NCBI RefSeq assembly: GCF_003947455.1
Contig: NZ_QHJH01000070.1
Location: 1 to 34,371 of the forward strand
DNA length: 34,371 nucleotides
Origin: Streptomyces sp. WAC 04229
Lineage (GTDB): Bacteria > Actinomycetota > Actinomycetes > Streptomycetales > Streptomycetaceae
Direction of reading: 5' to 3'
Shown here in pieces: positions 7,328 to 15,198 of the stretch (the stretch's first letter is position 1; every line of letters starts with the position of its first letter). The notes under the pieces were generated by a model. It worked only from the letters and a program-made list of their open reading frames with translations, ran no database searches and had not been told where the DNA came from. The translations under genes and the position numbers were made by a program.

Positions 7328-7356
7328 GGGGCGGCGACGGCAGGCGTCGCCGCCCC
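7328..7356 (+). terminator. Hairpin terminator after tatC
   Basis: A perfect 11-bp GC stem (GGGGCGGCGAC at 7328-7338 with its complement at 7346-7356) and a 7-base loop begin eight bases past the tatC stop. There is no T-tract, as is common in Streptomyces. Confidence 0.7.
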
Positions 7357-7431
7357 CACGGAACCCCCACAGGGCCGTTCCCGATAATGATCGTCCTGTT
7401 GTCAGTGCGGCCCGGTACGCTCGAAAGCACG

Positions 7432-10239
7432 ATGACAGAGGATCTCTCACCGGCCGAGCGGTACGCGGCAGCCCGTCAGCGCGCTGTCGAGCAGGCCACC
7501 GCGCTCGCCTCCTTCCGCGAGATGTACGACTTCGGCCTCGACCCCTTCCAGATCGAGGCCTGTCAGGCCCTCGAGGCGGGCAAGGGCGTTTTGGTGGCCG
7601 CGCCCACCGGTTCCGGCAAGACGATCGTCGGCGAGTTCGCCGTCCACCTCGCCCTCCAGCAGGGCAAGAAGTGCTTCTACACGACGCCGATCAAGGCACT
7701 GTCGAACCAGAAGTACGCCGACCTGTGCCGCCGCTACGGCTCGGACCGCGTCGGCCTCCTCACCGGTGACAACAGCGTGAACTCGGAGGCCCCGGTCGTC
7801 GTCATGACCACCGAGGTCCTGCGGAACATGCTGTACGCGGGCTCCCAGACCCTCCTCGGCCTCGGATACGTGGTCATGGACGAGGTGCACTACCTCTCCG
7901 ACCGCTTCCGCGGCGCCGTGTGGGAAGAGGTGATCATCCACCTCCCCGAGTCGGTGACCCTGGTGTCACTGTCGGCGACCGTGTCCAACGCGGAGGAGTT
8001 CGGCGACTGGCTCGACACCGTCCGCGGCGACACCCAGGTGATCGTCTCCGAGCACCGGCCCGTGCCGCTGTTCCAGCACGTGCTCGCCGGGCGGCGGATG
8101 TACGACCTGTTCGAGGAGGGCGAGGGCCGCAAGCGAGCCGTCAACCCGGACCTCACGCGCATGGCGCGCATGGAGGCGAGCCGCCCGTCCTACCAGGACC
8201 GCAGGCGCGGCCGCGCCATGAAGGAGGCCGACCGGGAGCGCGAGCGCCGACAGCGCTCCCGGGTGTGGACGCCCAGCCGCCCCGAGGTCATCGAGCGGCT
8301 CGACTCCGAGGGACTGCTGCCGGCGATCACCTTCATCTTCAGCCGCGCCGCCTGCGAGGCCGCAGTCCAGCAGTGCCTCTACGCCGGCCTGCGCCTCAAC
8401 GACGAGGACGCCCGGGACAGGGTGCGCGCCCTCGTGGAGGAGCGCACCGCCTCCATCCCGACCGAGGACCTGCACGTCCTGGGGTACTACGAGTGGCTGG
8501 AGGGCCTCGAGCGCGGCATCGCCGCCCACCACGCGGGCATGCTGCCGACGTTCAAGGAGGTCGTCGAGGAGCTGTTCGTCCGCGGACTGGTCAAGGCCGT
8601 CTTCGCCACCGAGACCCTCGCCCTCGGCATCAACATGCCCGCCCGCTCGGTGGTGCTGGAGAAGCTCGTCAAGTGGAACGGCGAGCAGCACGCCGACATC
8701 ACCCCCGGCGAGTTCACCCAGCTCACCGGCCGGGCCGGCCGGCGCGGCATCGACGTCGAGGGCCACGCCGTGGTGCTGTGGCAGCGCGGCATGAACCCCG
8801 AGCACCTCGCGGGACTGGCCGGCACCCGCACCTACCCGCTGCGCTCCAGTTTCCGGCCGTCGTACAACATGGCCGTCAACCTGGTCGAGCAGTTCGGCCG
8901 GCACCGCTCGCGGGAGCTGCTGGAGACCTCCTTCGCGCAGTTCCAGGCGGACAAGTCGGTCGTCGGCATCTCCCGGCAGGTGCAGCGCAACGAGGAGGGG
9001 CTGGAGGGCTACCAGGCCTCCATGACCTGCCACCTCGGCGACTTCGAGGAGTACGCGCGCCTGCGCCGCGAGCTGAAGGACCGGGAGACCGAGCTGGCCC
9101 GGCAGGGCGCCAACCAGCGGCGCGCCGAGGCCGCCGTCGCGCTGGAGAAGCTGAAGCCGGGCGACGTCATCCACGTGCCGACGGGCAAGTACGCGGGCCT
9201 CGCCCTGGTGCTGGACCCGGGCCTGCCCGCCGGCCGGTCCAACGGCCACCGCGGCTTCGAGCACCACGACGGACCCCGCCCGCTGGTGCTCACCGCCGAA
9301 CGGCAGGTCAAGCGGCTGGCGTCGATGGACTTCCCGGTGCCCGTCGAGGCGCTGGAGCGGATGCGCATCCCGAAGTCCTTCAACCCGCGCTCGCCCCAGT
9401 CCCGCCGCGACCTCGCCTCCGCACTGCGCACCAAGGCCGGGCACATCCCGCCGGAGCGGGCCCGCAAGAAGCGGTCCGAGGCCGCCGACGACCGGGAGAT
9501 CGCCCGGCTGCGCAAGGCCATCCGCGCCCACCCCTGCCACGGCTGCGACGACCGCGAGGACCACGCCCGCTGGGCCGAGCGCTACCACCGGCTGCTGCGC
9601 GACACCTCGCAGCTGGAGCGCCGGATCGAGGGCCGGACGAACACCATCGCCCGCACCTTCGACCGGATCGTCGCGCTGCTGACCGAGCTGGACTACCTGC
9701 GCGGCGACGAGGTCACCGAGCACGGCAAGCGCCTCGCCCGGCTCTACGGCGAGCTGGACCTGCTCGCCAGCGAGTGCCTGCGCGAGGGCGTGTGGGAAGG
9801 GCTCGCCCCGGCCGAACTGGCCGCCTGCGTCTCGGCGCTGGTCTACGAGTCCCGGGTCGCCGACGACGCGATGGCGCCGAAGGTGCCCTCGGGCAGGGCC
9901 AAGGCCGCGCTCGGCGAGACGGTCCGCATCTGGGGCCGCCTCGACGCCCTGGAGGAGGACTTCCGGATCAGCCAGACCGAGGGCGTCGGCCAGCGCGAGC
10001 CCGACCTCGGCTTTGCCTGGGCGGCGTACATGTGGGCGTCCGGCAAGGGTCTCGACGAGGTGCTGCGCGAGGCGGAGATGCCTGCGGGCGACTTCGTGCG
10101 CTGGTGCAAGCAGGTCATCGACGTCCTCGGCCAGATCGCGGCCGCCGCGCCCGCCCAGGGCTCCACGGTCCCGAAGAACGCGCGCAAGGCGGTCGAGGAA
10201 CTGCTGCGCGGAGTGGTCGCCTACTCGTCCGTGGGCTAG
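7432..10239 (+). CDS. helY: Ski2/Mtr4-like DEVH-box ATP-dependent RNA helicase
   Basis: This is a superfamily 2 helicase of 935 residues. The N-terminal RecA domain has Walker A APTGSGKT (57-64), DEVH (150-153) and SAT (181-183). The second RecA domain ends in motif VI, QLTGRAGRRG (430-439). The C-terminal third matches the DSHCT-type region of Ski2/Mtr4 proteins. A cysteine/histidine cluster (HPCHGCDDREDH, near 700-712) is a distinctive insertion. These features match mycobacterial HelY, which likewise follows the paf and tat genes. ATG 7432 is preferred over the in-frame ATG 7387 because MTEDLSPAERYAAAR is the family-like start; the SD is poor and the transcript may be leaderless. A role in RNA unwinding or decay is inferred from the family. 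Confidence 0.93.
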   Translation: MTEDLSPAERYAAARQRAVEQATALASFREMYDFGLDPFQIEACQALEAGKGVLVAAPTGSGKTIVGEFAVHLALQQGKKCFYTTPIKALSNQKYADLCRRYGSDRVGLLTGDNSVNSEAPVVVMTTEVLRNMLYAGSQTLLGLGYVVMDEVHYLSDRFRGAVWEEVIIHLPESVTLVSLSATVSNAEEFGDWLDTVRGDTQVIVSEHRPVPLFQHVLAGRRMYDLFEEGEGRKRAVNPDLTRMARMEASRPSYQDRRRGRAMKEADRERERRQRSRVWTPSRPEVIERLDSEGLLPAITFIFSRAACEAAVQQCLYAGLRLNDEDARDRVRALVEERTASIPTEDLHVLGYYEWLEGLERGIAAHHAGMLPTFKEVVEELFVRGLVKAVFATETLALGINMPARSVVLEKLVKWNGEQHADITPGEFTQLTGRAGRRGIDVEGHAVVLWQRGMNPEHLAGLAGTRTYPLRSSFRPSYNMAVNLVEQFGRHRSRELLETSFAQFQADKSVVGISRQVQRNEEGLEGYQASMTCHLGDFEEYARLRRELKDRETELARQGANQRRAEAAVALEKLKPGDVIHVPTGKYAGLALVLDPGLPAGRSNGHRGFEHHDGPRPLVLTAERQVKRLASMDFPVPVEALERMRIPKSFNPRSPQSRRDLASALRTKAGHIPPERARKKRSEAADDREIARLRKAIRAHPCHGCDDREDHARWAERYHRLLRDTSQLERRIEGRTNTIARTFDRIVALLTELDYLRGDEVTEHGKRLARLYGELDLLASECLREGVWEGLAPAELAACVSALVYESRVADDAMAPKVPSGRAKAALGETVRIWGRLDALEEDFRISQTEGVGQREPDLGFAWAAYMWASGKGLDEVLREAEMPAGDFVRWCKQVIDVLGQIAAAAPAQGSTVPKNARKAVEELLRGVVAYSSVG

Positions 10240-10259
10240 CCCGGACGGACGGCACGCGA

Positions 10260-10291
10260 CGAAGGCCCGGCGGGAGACCGCCGGGCCTTCG
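10260..10291 (+). terminator. Terminator after helY
   Basis: A perfect 14-bp stem (CGAAGGCCCGGCGG at 10260-10273 with its complement at 10278-10291) closes on a GAGA tetraloop 20 bp past the helY stop. It isolates helY from the conservon. Confidence 0.85.
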
Positions 10292-10607
10292 CGCGTACGC
10301 GGGAGAGTCCGGCACCTTTCCCCCGTCACGGTGAGTGAATTACGTACACCCGAACACGCTCACGCATCGTGTTCGAATGATTCCCCGGCGTGCAAAAGTG
10401 CCGACCTTACTCCAGCCCCGAGGCCCGTTTCAGGCGGTTGCCGAATATGACACGGCGATGATCCGCTCGGACTAAGCTCGCCCGCAGCGCACCGAGTTGA
10501 GGTGTAATCGCGCGCTTGTTCCCTATGCGGCGATGATCCCGACAGCTCCCAGACATACCCCGTCGCAAGCTCCCCCATCCCTGCCGATTCGTTTTCAGAG
10601 GGCCTAC
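10292..10607 (+). promoter_or_regulatory. Gene-free leader of the conservon operon with an inverted repeat
   Basis: This 316-bp stretch has no supported gene and is noticeably more AT-rich than its surroundings, as expected for a promoter region. It holds the inverted repeat CGAACACG-N9-CGTGTTCG at 10351-10375. It also holds -10-like hexamers, TAAGCT at 10473-10478 being the best, though with no convincing -35 at 17-18 bp. AGAGGG at 10597-10602 is the SD of the first conservon gene. The inverted repeat is a candidate operator. Confidence 0.45.
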
Positions 10608-12230
10608 ATGGTGAGTGTTGATTCCCCTCCAGGTCGCCGTGAACTTCCCTACGCGCGAACGCTGTTGCTGCCGGCCATACTGATGGCCGCGGCCACCGGG
10701 GCCGCCGTCGCCCTCGTGACGGAACCGGCCCGGCTCGCCGTCGGCCTGTGCGGTGCCGTCGCCACCCTGCTGGTGGTCTCCGCGGCGGCCGAAGCGGTAC
10801 GCCGCGGCCGTGCGCTGCGGGCCGAGCGCGCCGCGCACGCCCGTCACAGCGCGTATCTGGAGCACCGGGCGGCGAGCCACCACGAGGAGATGGTCGAGCT
10901 CGGCGCCGTCGTGCTGCCCGACGTGCTGCACTTCATGCGCAGGGGGAACACGCCCGCGGAGGTGATGCGCCGCCTCGGCGAGGTGAACCCCGCCTACACC
11001 GAACTCGGCGAGCCCCAGCGCCGGCTGATCCGCATGGTCTGCGAGATCGTCGACCACCAGGACTCCATGCGCGAGTCCGCGGAGCGCTCCTTCGTCGACA
11101 TCGCCCGCCGCGTCCAGGCGATCGTCCACCAGCAGAACAAGGAACTCCGCGAGATGGAGGAGGACCACGGGCGCAACCCCGAGGTCTTCGACGACCTCCT
11201 GCGCATCGACCACGGCACCTCGCTGATCGGCCGCCTCGCCGACTCCATCTCCGTGATCGGCGGCGGCCGGCCCGGACGCCAGTGGCCCGAGCCGGTCGCC
11301 CTCTACAGCGTGCTGCGCGGCGCCATGTCCCGGATCCTGGAGTACCGCCGGATCAACCTGGCCTCCATCGCCAAGGTCAACATCAAGGGCACCGCGGTCG
11401 AACCGGTCATCCACGCCGCGGCGGAGCTGCTCGACAACGCCACCCGCTACTCACCGCCCGCGTCCAAGGTGCACGTCACCGCGACCGAGGTGCAGAGCGG
11501 AGTCTGCATCGAGATCGAGGACGCCGGCGTCAGCCTCAGCGAGGAGTCCCGCGCCCGCATCGAGGGCCTGCTGGAACAGGCCAAGCGCGGCACCGACGTG
11601 CAGGACCTCGCCCACCACCCGCGCCTGGGCCTGTCCGTCGTCGGCCGGCTGTGCACGCAGTTCGGCATGGACGTCTCGCTGCGGGCCTCCGCGTACGGCG
11701 GGGTCCGCGCCATCCTCATCGTGCCGAGCAAGATGATGACCACCGAGCCCGGCGTCGGCCTCGCCCACGGCATCGGCGCGACCTCGATCCCCACCCCGGG
11801 CCCGGACGCGCTGCCCGGACCGCAGCGCAAGCCCAAGAAGCGCCGCCCCACCAGCCCGCGCATCCCGGCCGGCGTCTCCATGGAGGACGACGTCCCCGAG
11901 GTCACCGAGTGGACGGCCGGAGGTCTGCCGCAGCGCCGCAGCCGGGTCAAGATGCCGCTCAGCCAACGCCTCGCCGAACAGGCGGTCTGGGAGCGCGAGG
12001 ACGCCGAGCGCGAGGCCCGCCTGGCCGCCGAACGCGCCCGCAACGGCATCCCGGCGCCCGCGGAGCCCGAGCCCGCGCAGCACAAGGACCAGGGCCTCCC
12101 GCCGGGGCACTTCATCGGCGCCTTCTGGGAGGGCCTCAAGCAGCACCCGGGCATCACCCAGGCCCACCAGCAGTCCAGCAGTGACGAGCCGGCCCACGCC
12201 CCGGCAGACGACGAGGGGAACCTCAAGTGA
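10608..12230 (+). CDS. cvnA9: Conservon protein CvnA (sensor-kinase-like ATPase, RarA type)
   Basis: CvnA proteins resemble sensor histidine kinases and are thought to sit at the membrane at the head of a eukaryote-like G-protein relay. The 540-residue protein has two N-terminal hydrophobic helices (about 15-37 and 41-60), a helical region, and a GHKL ATPase domain with the N-box AAELLDNATRYSPP near residue 275 and a later GLSVVGRL/GGVRAILIVP block. The C-terminal 150 residues are Pro/Arg/Glu-rich and end with GHFIGAFWEGLKQHP. I see no clear H-box. ATG 10608 has AGAGGG upstream; GTG 10611 is an equivalent start. It overlaps cvnB by four bases. In S. coelicolor cvn9 (rarA-E) affects aerial growth and antibiotic production. 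The cvn9 identity rests on gene order. Confidence 0.9.
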   Translation: MVSVDSPPGRRELPYARTLLLPAILMAAATGAAVALVTEPARLAVGLCGAVATLLVVSAAAEAVRRGRALRAERAAHARHSAYLEHRAASHHEEMVELGAVVLPDVLHFMRRGNTPAEVMRRLGEVNPAYTELGEPQRRLIRMVCEIVDHQDSMRESAERSFVDIARRVQAIVHQQNKELREMEEDHGRNPEVFDDLLRIDHGTSLIGRLADSISVIGGGRPGRQWPEPVALYSVLRGAMSRILEYRRINLASIAKVNIKGTAVEPVIHAAAELLDNATRYSPPASKVHVTATEVQSGVCIEIEDAGVSLSEESRARIEGLLEQAKRGTDVQDLAHHPRLGLSVVGRLCTQFGMDVSLRASAYGGVRAILIVPSKMMTTEPGVGLAHGIGATSIPTPGPDALPGPQRKPKKRRPTSPRIPAGVSMEDDVPEVTEWTAGGLPQRRSRVKMPLSQRLAEQAVWEREDAEREARLAAERARNGIPAPAEPEPAQHKDQGLPPGHFIGAFWEGLKQHPGITQAHQQSSSDEPAHAPADDEGNLK

Positions 12231-12634
12231 TCGAGCAGCAAGGCAAGTTCGACTGGATGCTCCGGGACCTCTACGACGGCGTCCCGGGCATCGAGATGAT
12301 CGTCGTGCTCTCCGCCGACGGCCTGCGCATCGCCCGCTACTCGGGGGACCCCGACGCCGCCGACCGGGTCGCCGCCGCCTGCGCGGGCCTGCAGAGCCTG
12401 GCGAGCGCCGTCAGCCAGGAGATCCCCACCAGCGACGGCGACATGAAGATGGTGCTCATCGAGATGAACGGCGGCTACTTCTACCTGATGGCCGCGGGCC
12501 CCAACGCCTACCTCGCCGTGCTCTCCGACGTCCGCTGCGAACCCGGCCGGATGGGCCTGAGCATGGCCGACCTGGTCGCCCGTATCGGCCCCCATCTCAC
12601 CAGTCCCGCGCGGCGCAACGGGCAGACCGTATGA
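12227..12634 (+). CDS. cvnB9: Conservon protein CvnB (roadblock/LC7 domain)
   Basis: This 135-residue protein is formed almost entirely of one roadblock/LC7 domain, the fold of MglB and other partners of small Ras-like GTPases. The first half shows the typical pattern DWMLRDLYDGVPGIEMIVVL followed by SADGLRIARYS. In the conservon model it bridges the CvnA ATPase and the CvnD GTPase and may act on nucleotide exchange or hydrolysis. GTG 12227 overlaps the cvnA stop (GTGA), with GAGGGGAA upstream. Its own stop overlaps cvnC (ATGA). Confidence 0.93.
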   Translation: MIEQQGKFDWMLRDLYDGVPGIEMIVVLSADGLRIARYSGDPDAADRVAAACAGLQSLASAVSQEIPTSDGDMKMVLIEMNGGYFYLMAAGPNAYLAVLSDVRCEPGRMGLSMADLVARIGPHLTSPARRNGQTV

Positions 12635-13047
12635 CTCCTCCCCAACGCCAGAGGCGAACTCCCGGCCCGGACCGGCCCGCCGAGTCCACCGGCCCCGCCC
12701 CACCCGGCAAAGAGGGCGAGACCCGCAACCCCGAGCGGCTCTTCGTCATCGGCGGCGAGGGCAACGGCGAGCGCGCCGACATCGACCTGGTCACCCTGAT
12801 CGTGGCCCGCGCGGACCCCCCGGTCTCCGCCACCCCGGAACAGGCCGCCCTGCTGCGGCTGTGTGCCGCACCCCTGTCCGTAGCCGAGCTGTCGGCCTAC
12901 CTGAGCCTGCCGTTCAGTGTGGTGACCGTGCTGCTCACCGACCTGCTGGCGGCGGAACTGGTGCAGGCCCGCGCCTCGATCGTCCGCCAGAAGGTGGCCG
13001 ACCGGAACCTCCTCGAAGCGGTGATGCATGGACTTCAAAAACTCTGA
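12631..13047 (+). CDS. cvnC9: Conservon protein CvnC (DUF742)
   Basis: This is a 138-residue DUF742 protein. The first 35 residues are Pro/Arg-rich and probably disordered. From NPERLFVIGGEG onward the sequence follows the family, ending in a winged-helix-like part (LSVAELSAYLSLPFSVVTVL, then LLAAELV). The biochemical role is unknown; family members occur only beside CvnB- and CvnD-like genes. ATG 12631 overlaps the cvnB stop by four bases. The open frame reaches further upstream only as a shadow of cvnB. Its 3' end overlaps cvnD by 20 bases. Confidence 0.92.
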   Translation: MTPPQRQRRTPGPDRPAESTGPAPPGKEGETRNPERLFVIGGEGNGERADIDLVTLIVARADPPVSATPEQAALLRLCAAPLSVAELSAYLSLPFSVVTVLLTDLLAAELVQARASIVRQKVADRNLLEAVMHGLQKL

Positions 13048-13648
13048 CACGATCCCCGGCCCGCGCACCGAGGACCGGCTGCCGCACACGGCCGAGGCGG
13101 CCGTGAAGATCGTCATCGTGGGCGGCTTCGGCGTCGGCAAGACCACGATGGTCGGCTCGGTCAGCGAGATCAGACCGCTGACCACCGAGGAGACGATGAC
13201 CCAGGCGGGCATCGGCGTCGACGACAACTACGGGTCCGCCTCCAAGACCGCCACCACGGTCGCCATGGACTTCGGCCGCATCAGCATCACCGACCAACTG
13301 GTGCTGTACCTCTTCGGCACACCCGGCCAGGAACGCTTCTGGTTCCTGTGGAACGGCCTGTTCGAGGGCGCCCTCGGCGCGGTCGTCCTGGTCGACACCC
13401 GCCGCCTGGAGGTCAGCTTCGACGTCATGGGGCGCCTGGAGGAACGCGGCGTGCCCTTCGTGGTCGCCGTCAACACCTTCCCCGACGCGCCCCGCTACCC
13501 CGTCGCGGAGCTGCGGACCGCGCTCGACCTGCCCGAGGAGATCCCCATCCTCGACTGCGACGTACGGCGCCGCGCCTCCAGCCGCGACGTCCTGATGACC
13601 CTGATGCGCTTCCTGCACTCCCTCGCCATGAAGGGCGCGCTCACCTGA
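13028..13648 (+). CDS. cvnD9: Conservon small GTPase CvnD
   Basis: CvnD is a Ras/MglA-like GTPase and the presumed switch of the conservon. The 206-residue protein has the P-loop GGFGVGKTT (32-40), a threonine-rich switch I region, and the G3-like segment LFGTPGQER (96-103). The base-recognition motif is not a classical NKxD: the corresponding strand reads VAVNTFPD (147-153), with N149 present and the aspartate displaced. The start ATG 13028 lies inside the cvnC 3' end, so the two are coupled. GTP binding is supported by motifs; the effector is not known, although the P450 downstream is the usual neighbour. Confidence 0.93.
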   Translation: MDFKNSDTIPGPRTEDRLPHTAEAAVKIVIVGGFGVGKTTMVGSVSEIRPLTTEETMTQAGIGVDDNYGSASKTATTVAMDFGRISITDQLVLYLFGTPGQERFWFLWNGLFEGALGAVVLVDTRRLEVSFDVMGRLEERGVPFVVAVNTFPDAPRYPVAELRTALDLPEEIPILDCDVRRRASSRDVLMTLMRFLHSLAMKGALT

Positions 13649-13701
13649 CCGTGCCCGGACGACCCACCCCCTGACCCACACTTCTGCTGCGGAGCGAGAC
13701 T

Positions 13702-15198
13702 GTGACGCCTGAACGCCACTCCCCGACCGGAACGGGCAACCCCCTGCTCGACCCGCCCCCCGGCTGCCCCGCGCACGGCCTCGGGCCGGGCGGGCTGCAC
13801 CGGCTGCACGAGGCGGACGACCTGAACGAGCTGTACGACGAACTGCGCGAGCGGCACGGGCCGGTGGCGCCCGCGCTGATCCACGACGACGTACCCGTGT
13901 GGGTGGTCCTCGGACACGCCGAGAACCTGCACATGGTGAGCACCCCCGCCCAGTTCTGCCGCGACAGCCGGATCTGGAACCCGCTCAACGAGGGCATGGT
14001 CAAACCCGACCACCCGCTGATGCCGCACATCGCCTGGCAGCCCATCTGCTCGCACGCCGAGGGCGACGAGCACAAACGGCTGCGCGGCGCGGTCACCAGC
14101 GCCATGTCCGACCTCGACTACCGGGAGCTGCGCCGGCACATCAAGCGCTACACCCAGCGCATCGTCAACCGGTTCTGCGAGGAGGGCCGCGCCGACCTCG
14201 TCGGGCAGTTCGCCGAGCACCTGCCGATGGGCGTGATGTGCCACCTCCTCGGCATGCCCGACGAGTACAGCGACCGGATGGTGGAGGCGGCCCGCGACAC
14301 CCTCAAGGGCACCGAGACGGCGATCGCCAGCCACGCCTACGTCATGGAGGCGCTGGGGCGGCTCACCGAGGCGCGTCGGGCCAACCCGCGGGACGACATC
14401 GCCGGGCGCCTCGTCAACCACCCGGCCGGGCTCACCGACGACGAGGTCAGGGAGCACCTGCGGGTGGTGCTCCTGGCCGCCTACGAGGCGACCGTCAACC
14501 TCATCGGCAACGTGCTGCGCGTGGTGCTGACCGACCCCGGCTTCCGCGCCCAGCTCAGCGGCGGGCAGATGACGGTGCCGGAGGCGGTCGAGCAGTCGCT
14601 GTGGGACGAGCCGCCGTTCAGCACCGTGTTCGCCTACTTCGCCAAGCAGGAGACGGAGCTGGGCGGGCAGCGCATCCGGGCCGGCGACGGACTGCTGCTG
14701 GGCATCGCGCCGGGCAACGTCGACCCGCGCATCCGCCCCGACCTCGACGCGAGCATGATGGGCAACCGCTCGCACCTCGCCTTCGGCGGCGGCCCGCACG
14801 AGTGCCCGGGGCAGGACATCGGGCGTGCCATCGCCGACGCGGGCATCGACGCGCTGCTGATGCGGCTGCCCGACGTGCAGCTCGCCTGCGACGAGGACGA
14901 CCTGCGGTGGCGGTCCTCGATCGCCTCCCGGCACCTGGTGGAACTGCCGGTGCGGTTCGAGCCCAAGGAGCAGCAGGACATCATGCAGCAGCCGAGCCAC
15001 GCGCCCGCCCCCGCGCGGCGCCCCGACTGGCACGTCGGCATCCCGAAACCGGAAGAGCGGACGCAGCCGCCGGTCCCGTCGCACCCGCCGCAGCCGGTGC
15101 CCGCGAACGCCGCGCCGCCCCAGCCGGTGCCGTTCCCCGAGCAGCCCCGGCCGCGCGGTGCCTGGCAGCGCTTCCTGCTCTGGTGGCGCGGCTACTGA
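13702..15198 (+). CDS. cvnE9: Conservon cytochrome P450, CYP157 type lacking the EXXR motif
   Basis: This 498-residue P450 has the heme-ligand loop FGGGPHECPGQ (361-371, thiolate Cys368) and the I-helix segment LLAAYEATVN. The K-helix, which in nearly all P450s contains EXXR, reads E297-Q-S-L-W301, so the Arg is missing. The loss of EXXR, with this EQSLW sequence, is what I recall as the defining peculiarity of the CYP157 family, specifically S. coelicolor CYP157C1. The C-terminal 80 residues are Pro/Gln-rich and finish with a basic, aromatic end (AWQRFLLWWRGY). GTG 13702 has GGAGCGAG upstream. The substrate is unknown. The gene end overlaps the convergent pseudouridine synthase by seven bases. 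Confidence 0.93.
   Translation: MTPERHSPTGTGNPLLDPPPGCPAHGLGPGGLHRLHEADDLNELYDELRERHGPVAPALIHDDVPVWVVLGHAENLHMVSTPAQFCRDSRIWNPLNEGMVKPDHPLMPHIAWQPICSHAEGDEHKRLRGAVTSAMSDLDYRELRRHIKRYTQRIVNRFCEEGRADLVGQFAEHLPMGVMCHLLGMPDEYSDRMVEAARDTLKGTETAIASHAYVMEALGRLTEARRANPRDDIAGRLVNHPAGLTDDEVREHLRVVLLAAYEATVNLIGNVLRVVLTDPGFRAQLSGGQMTVPEAVEQSLWDEPPFSTVFAYFAKQETELGGQRIRAGDGLLLGIAPGNVDPRIRPDLDASMMGNRSHLAFGGGPHECPGQDIGRAIADAGIDALLMRLPDVQLACDEDDLRWRSSIASRHLVELPVRFEPKEQQDIMQQPSHAPAPARRPDWHVGIPKPEERTQPPVPSHPPQPVPANAAPPQPVPFPEQPRPRGAWQRFLLWWRGY

Noticed and set aside
7966..10329. A 787-codon minus-strand frame and an 804-codon plus-strand frame overlapping helY
   Set aside because: Both are shadows of the helicase gene, whose motifs are all in the chosen frame.
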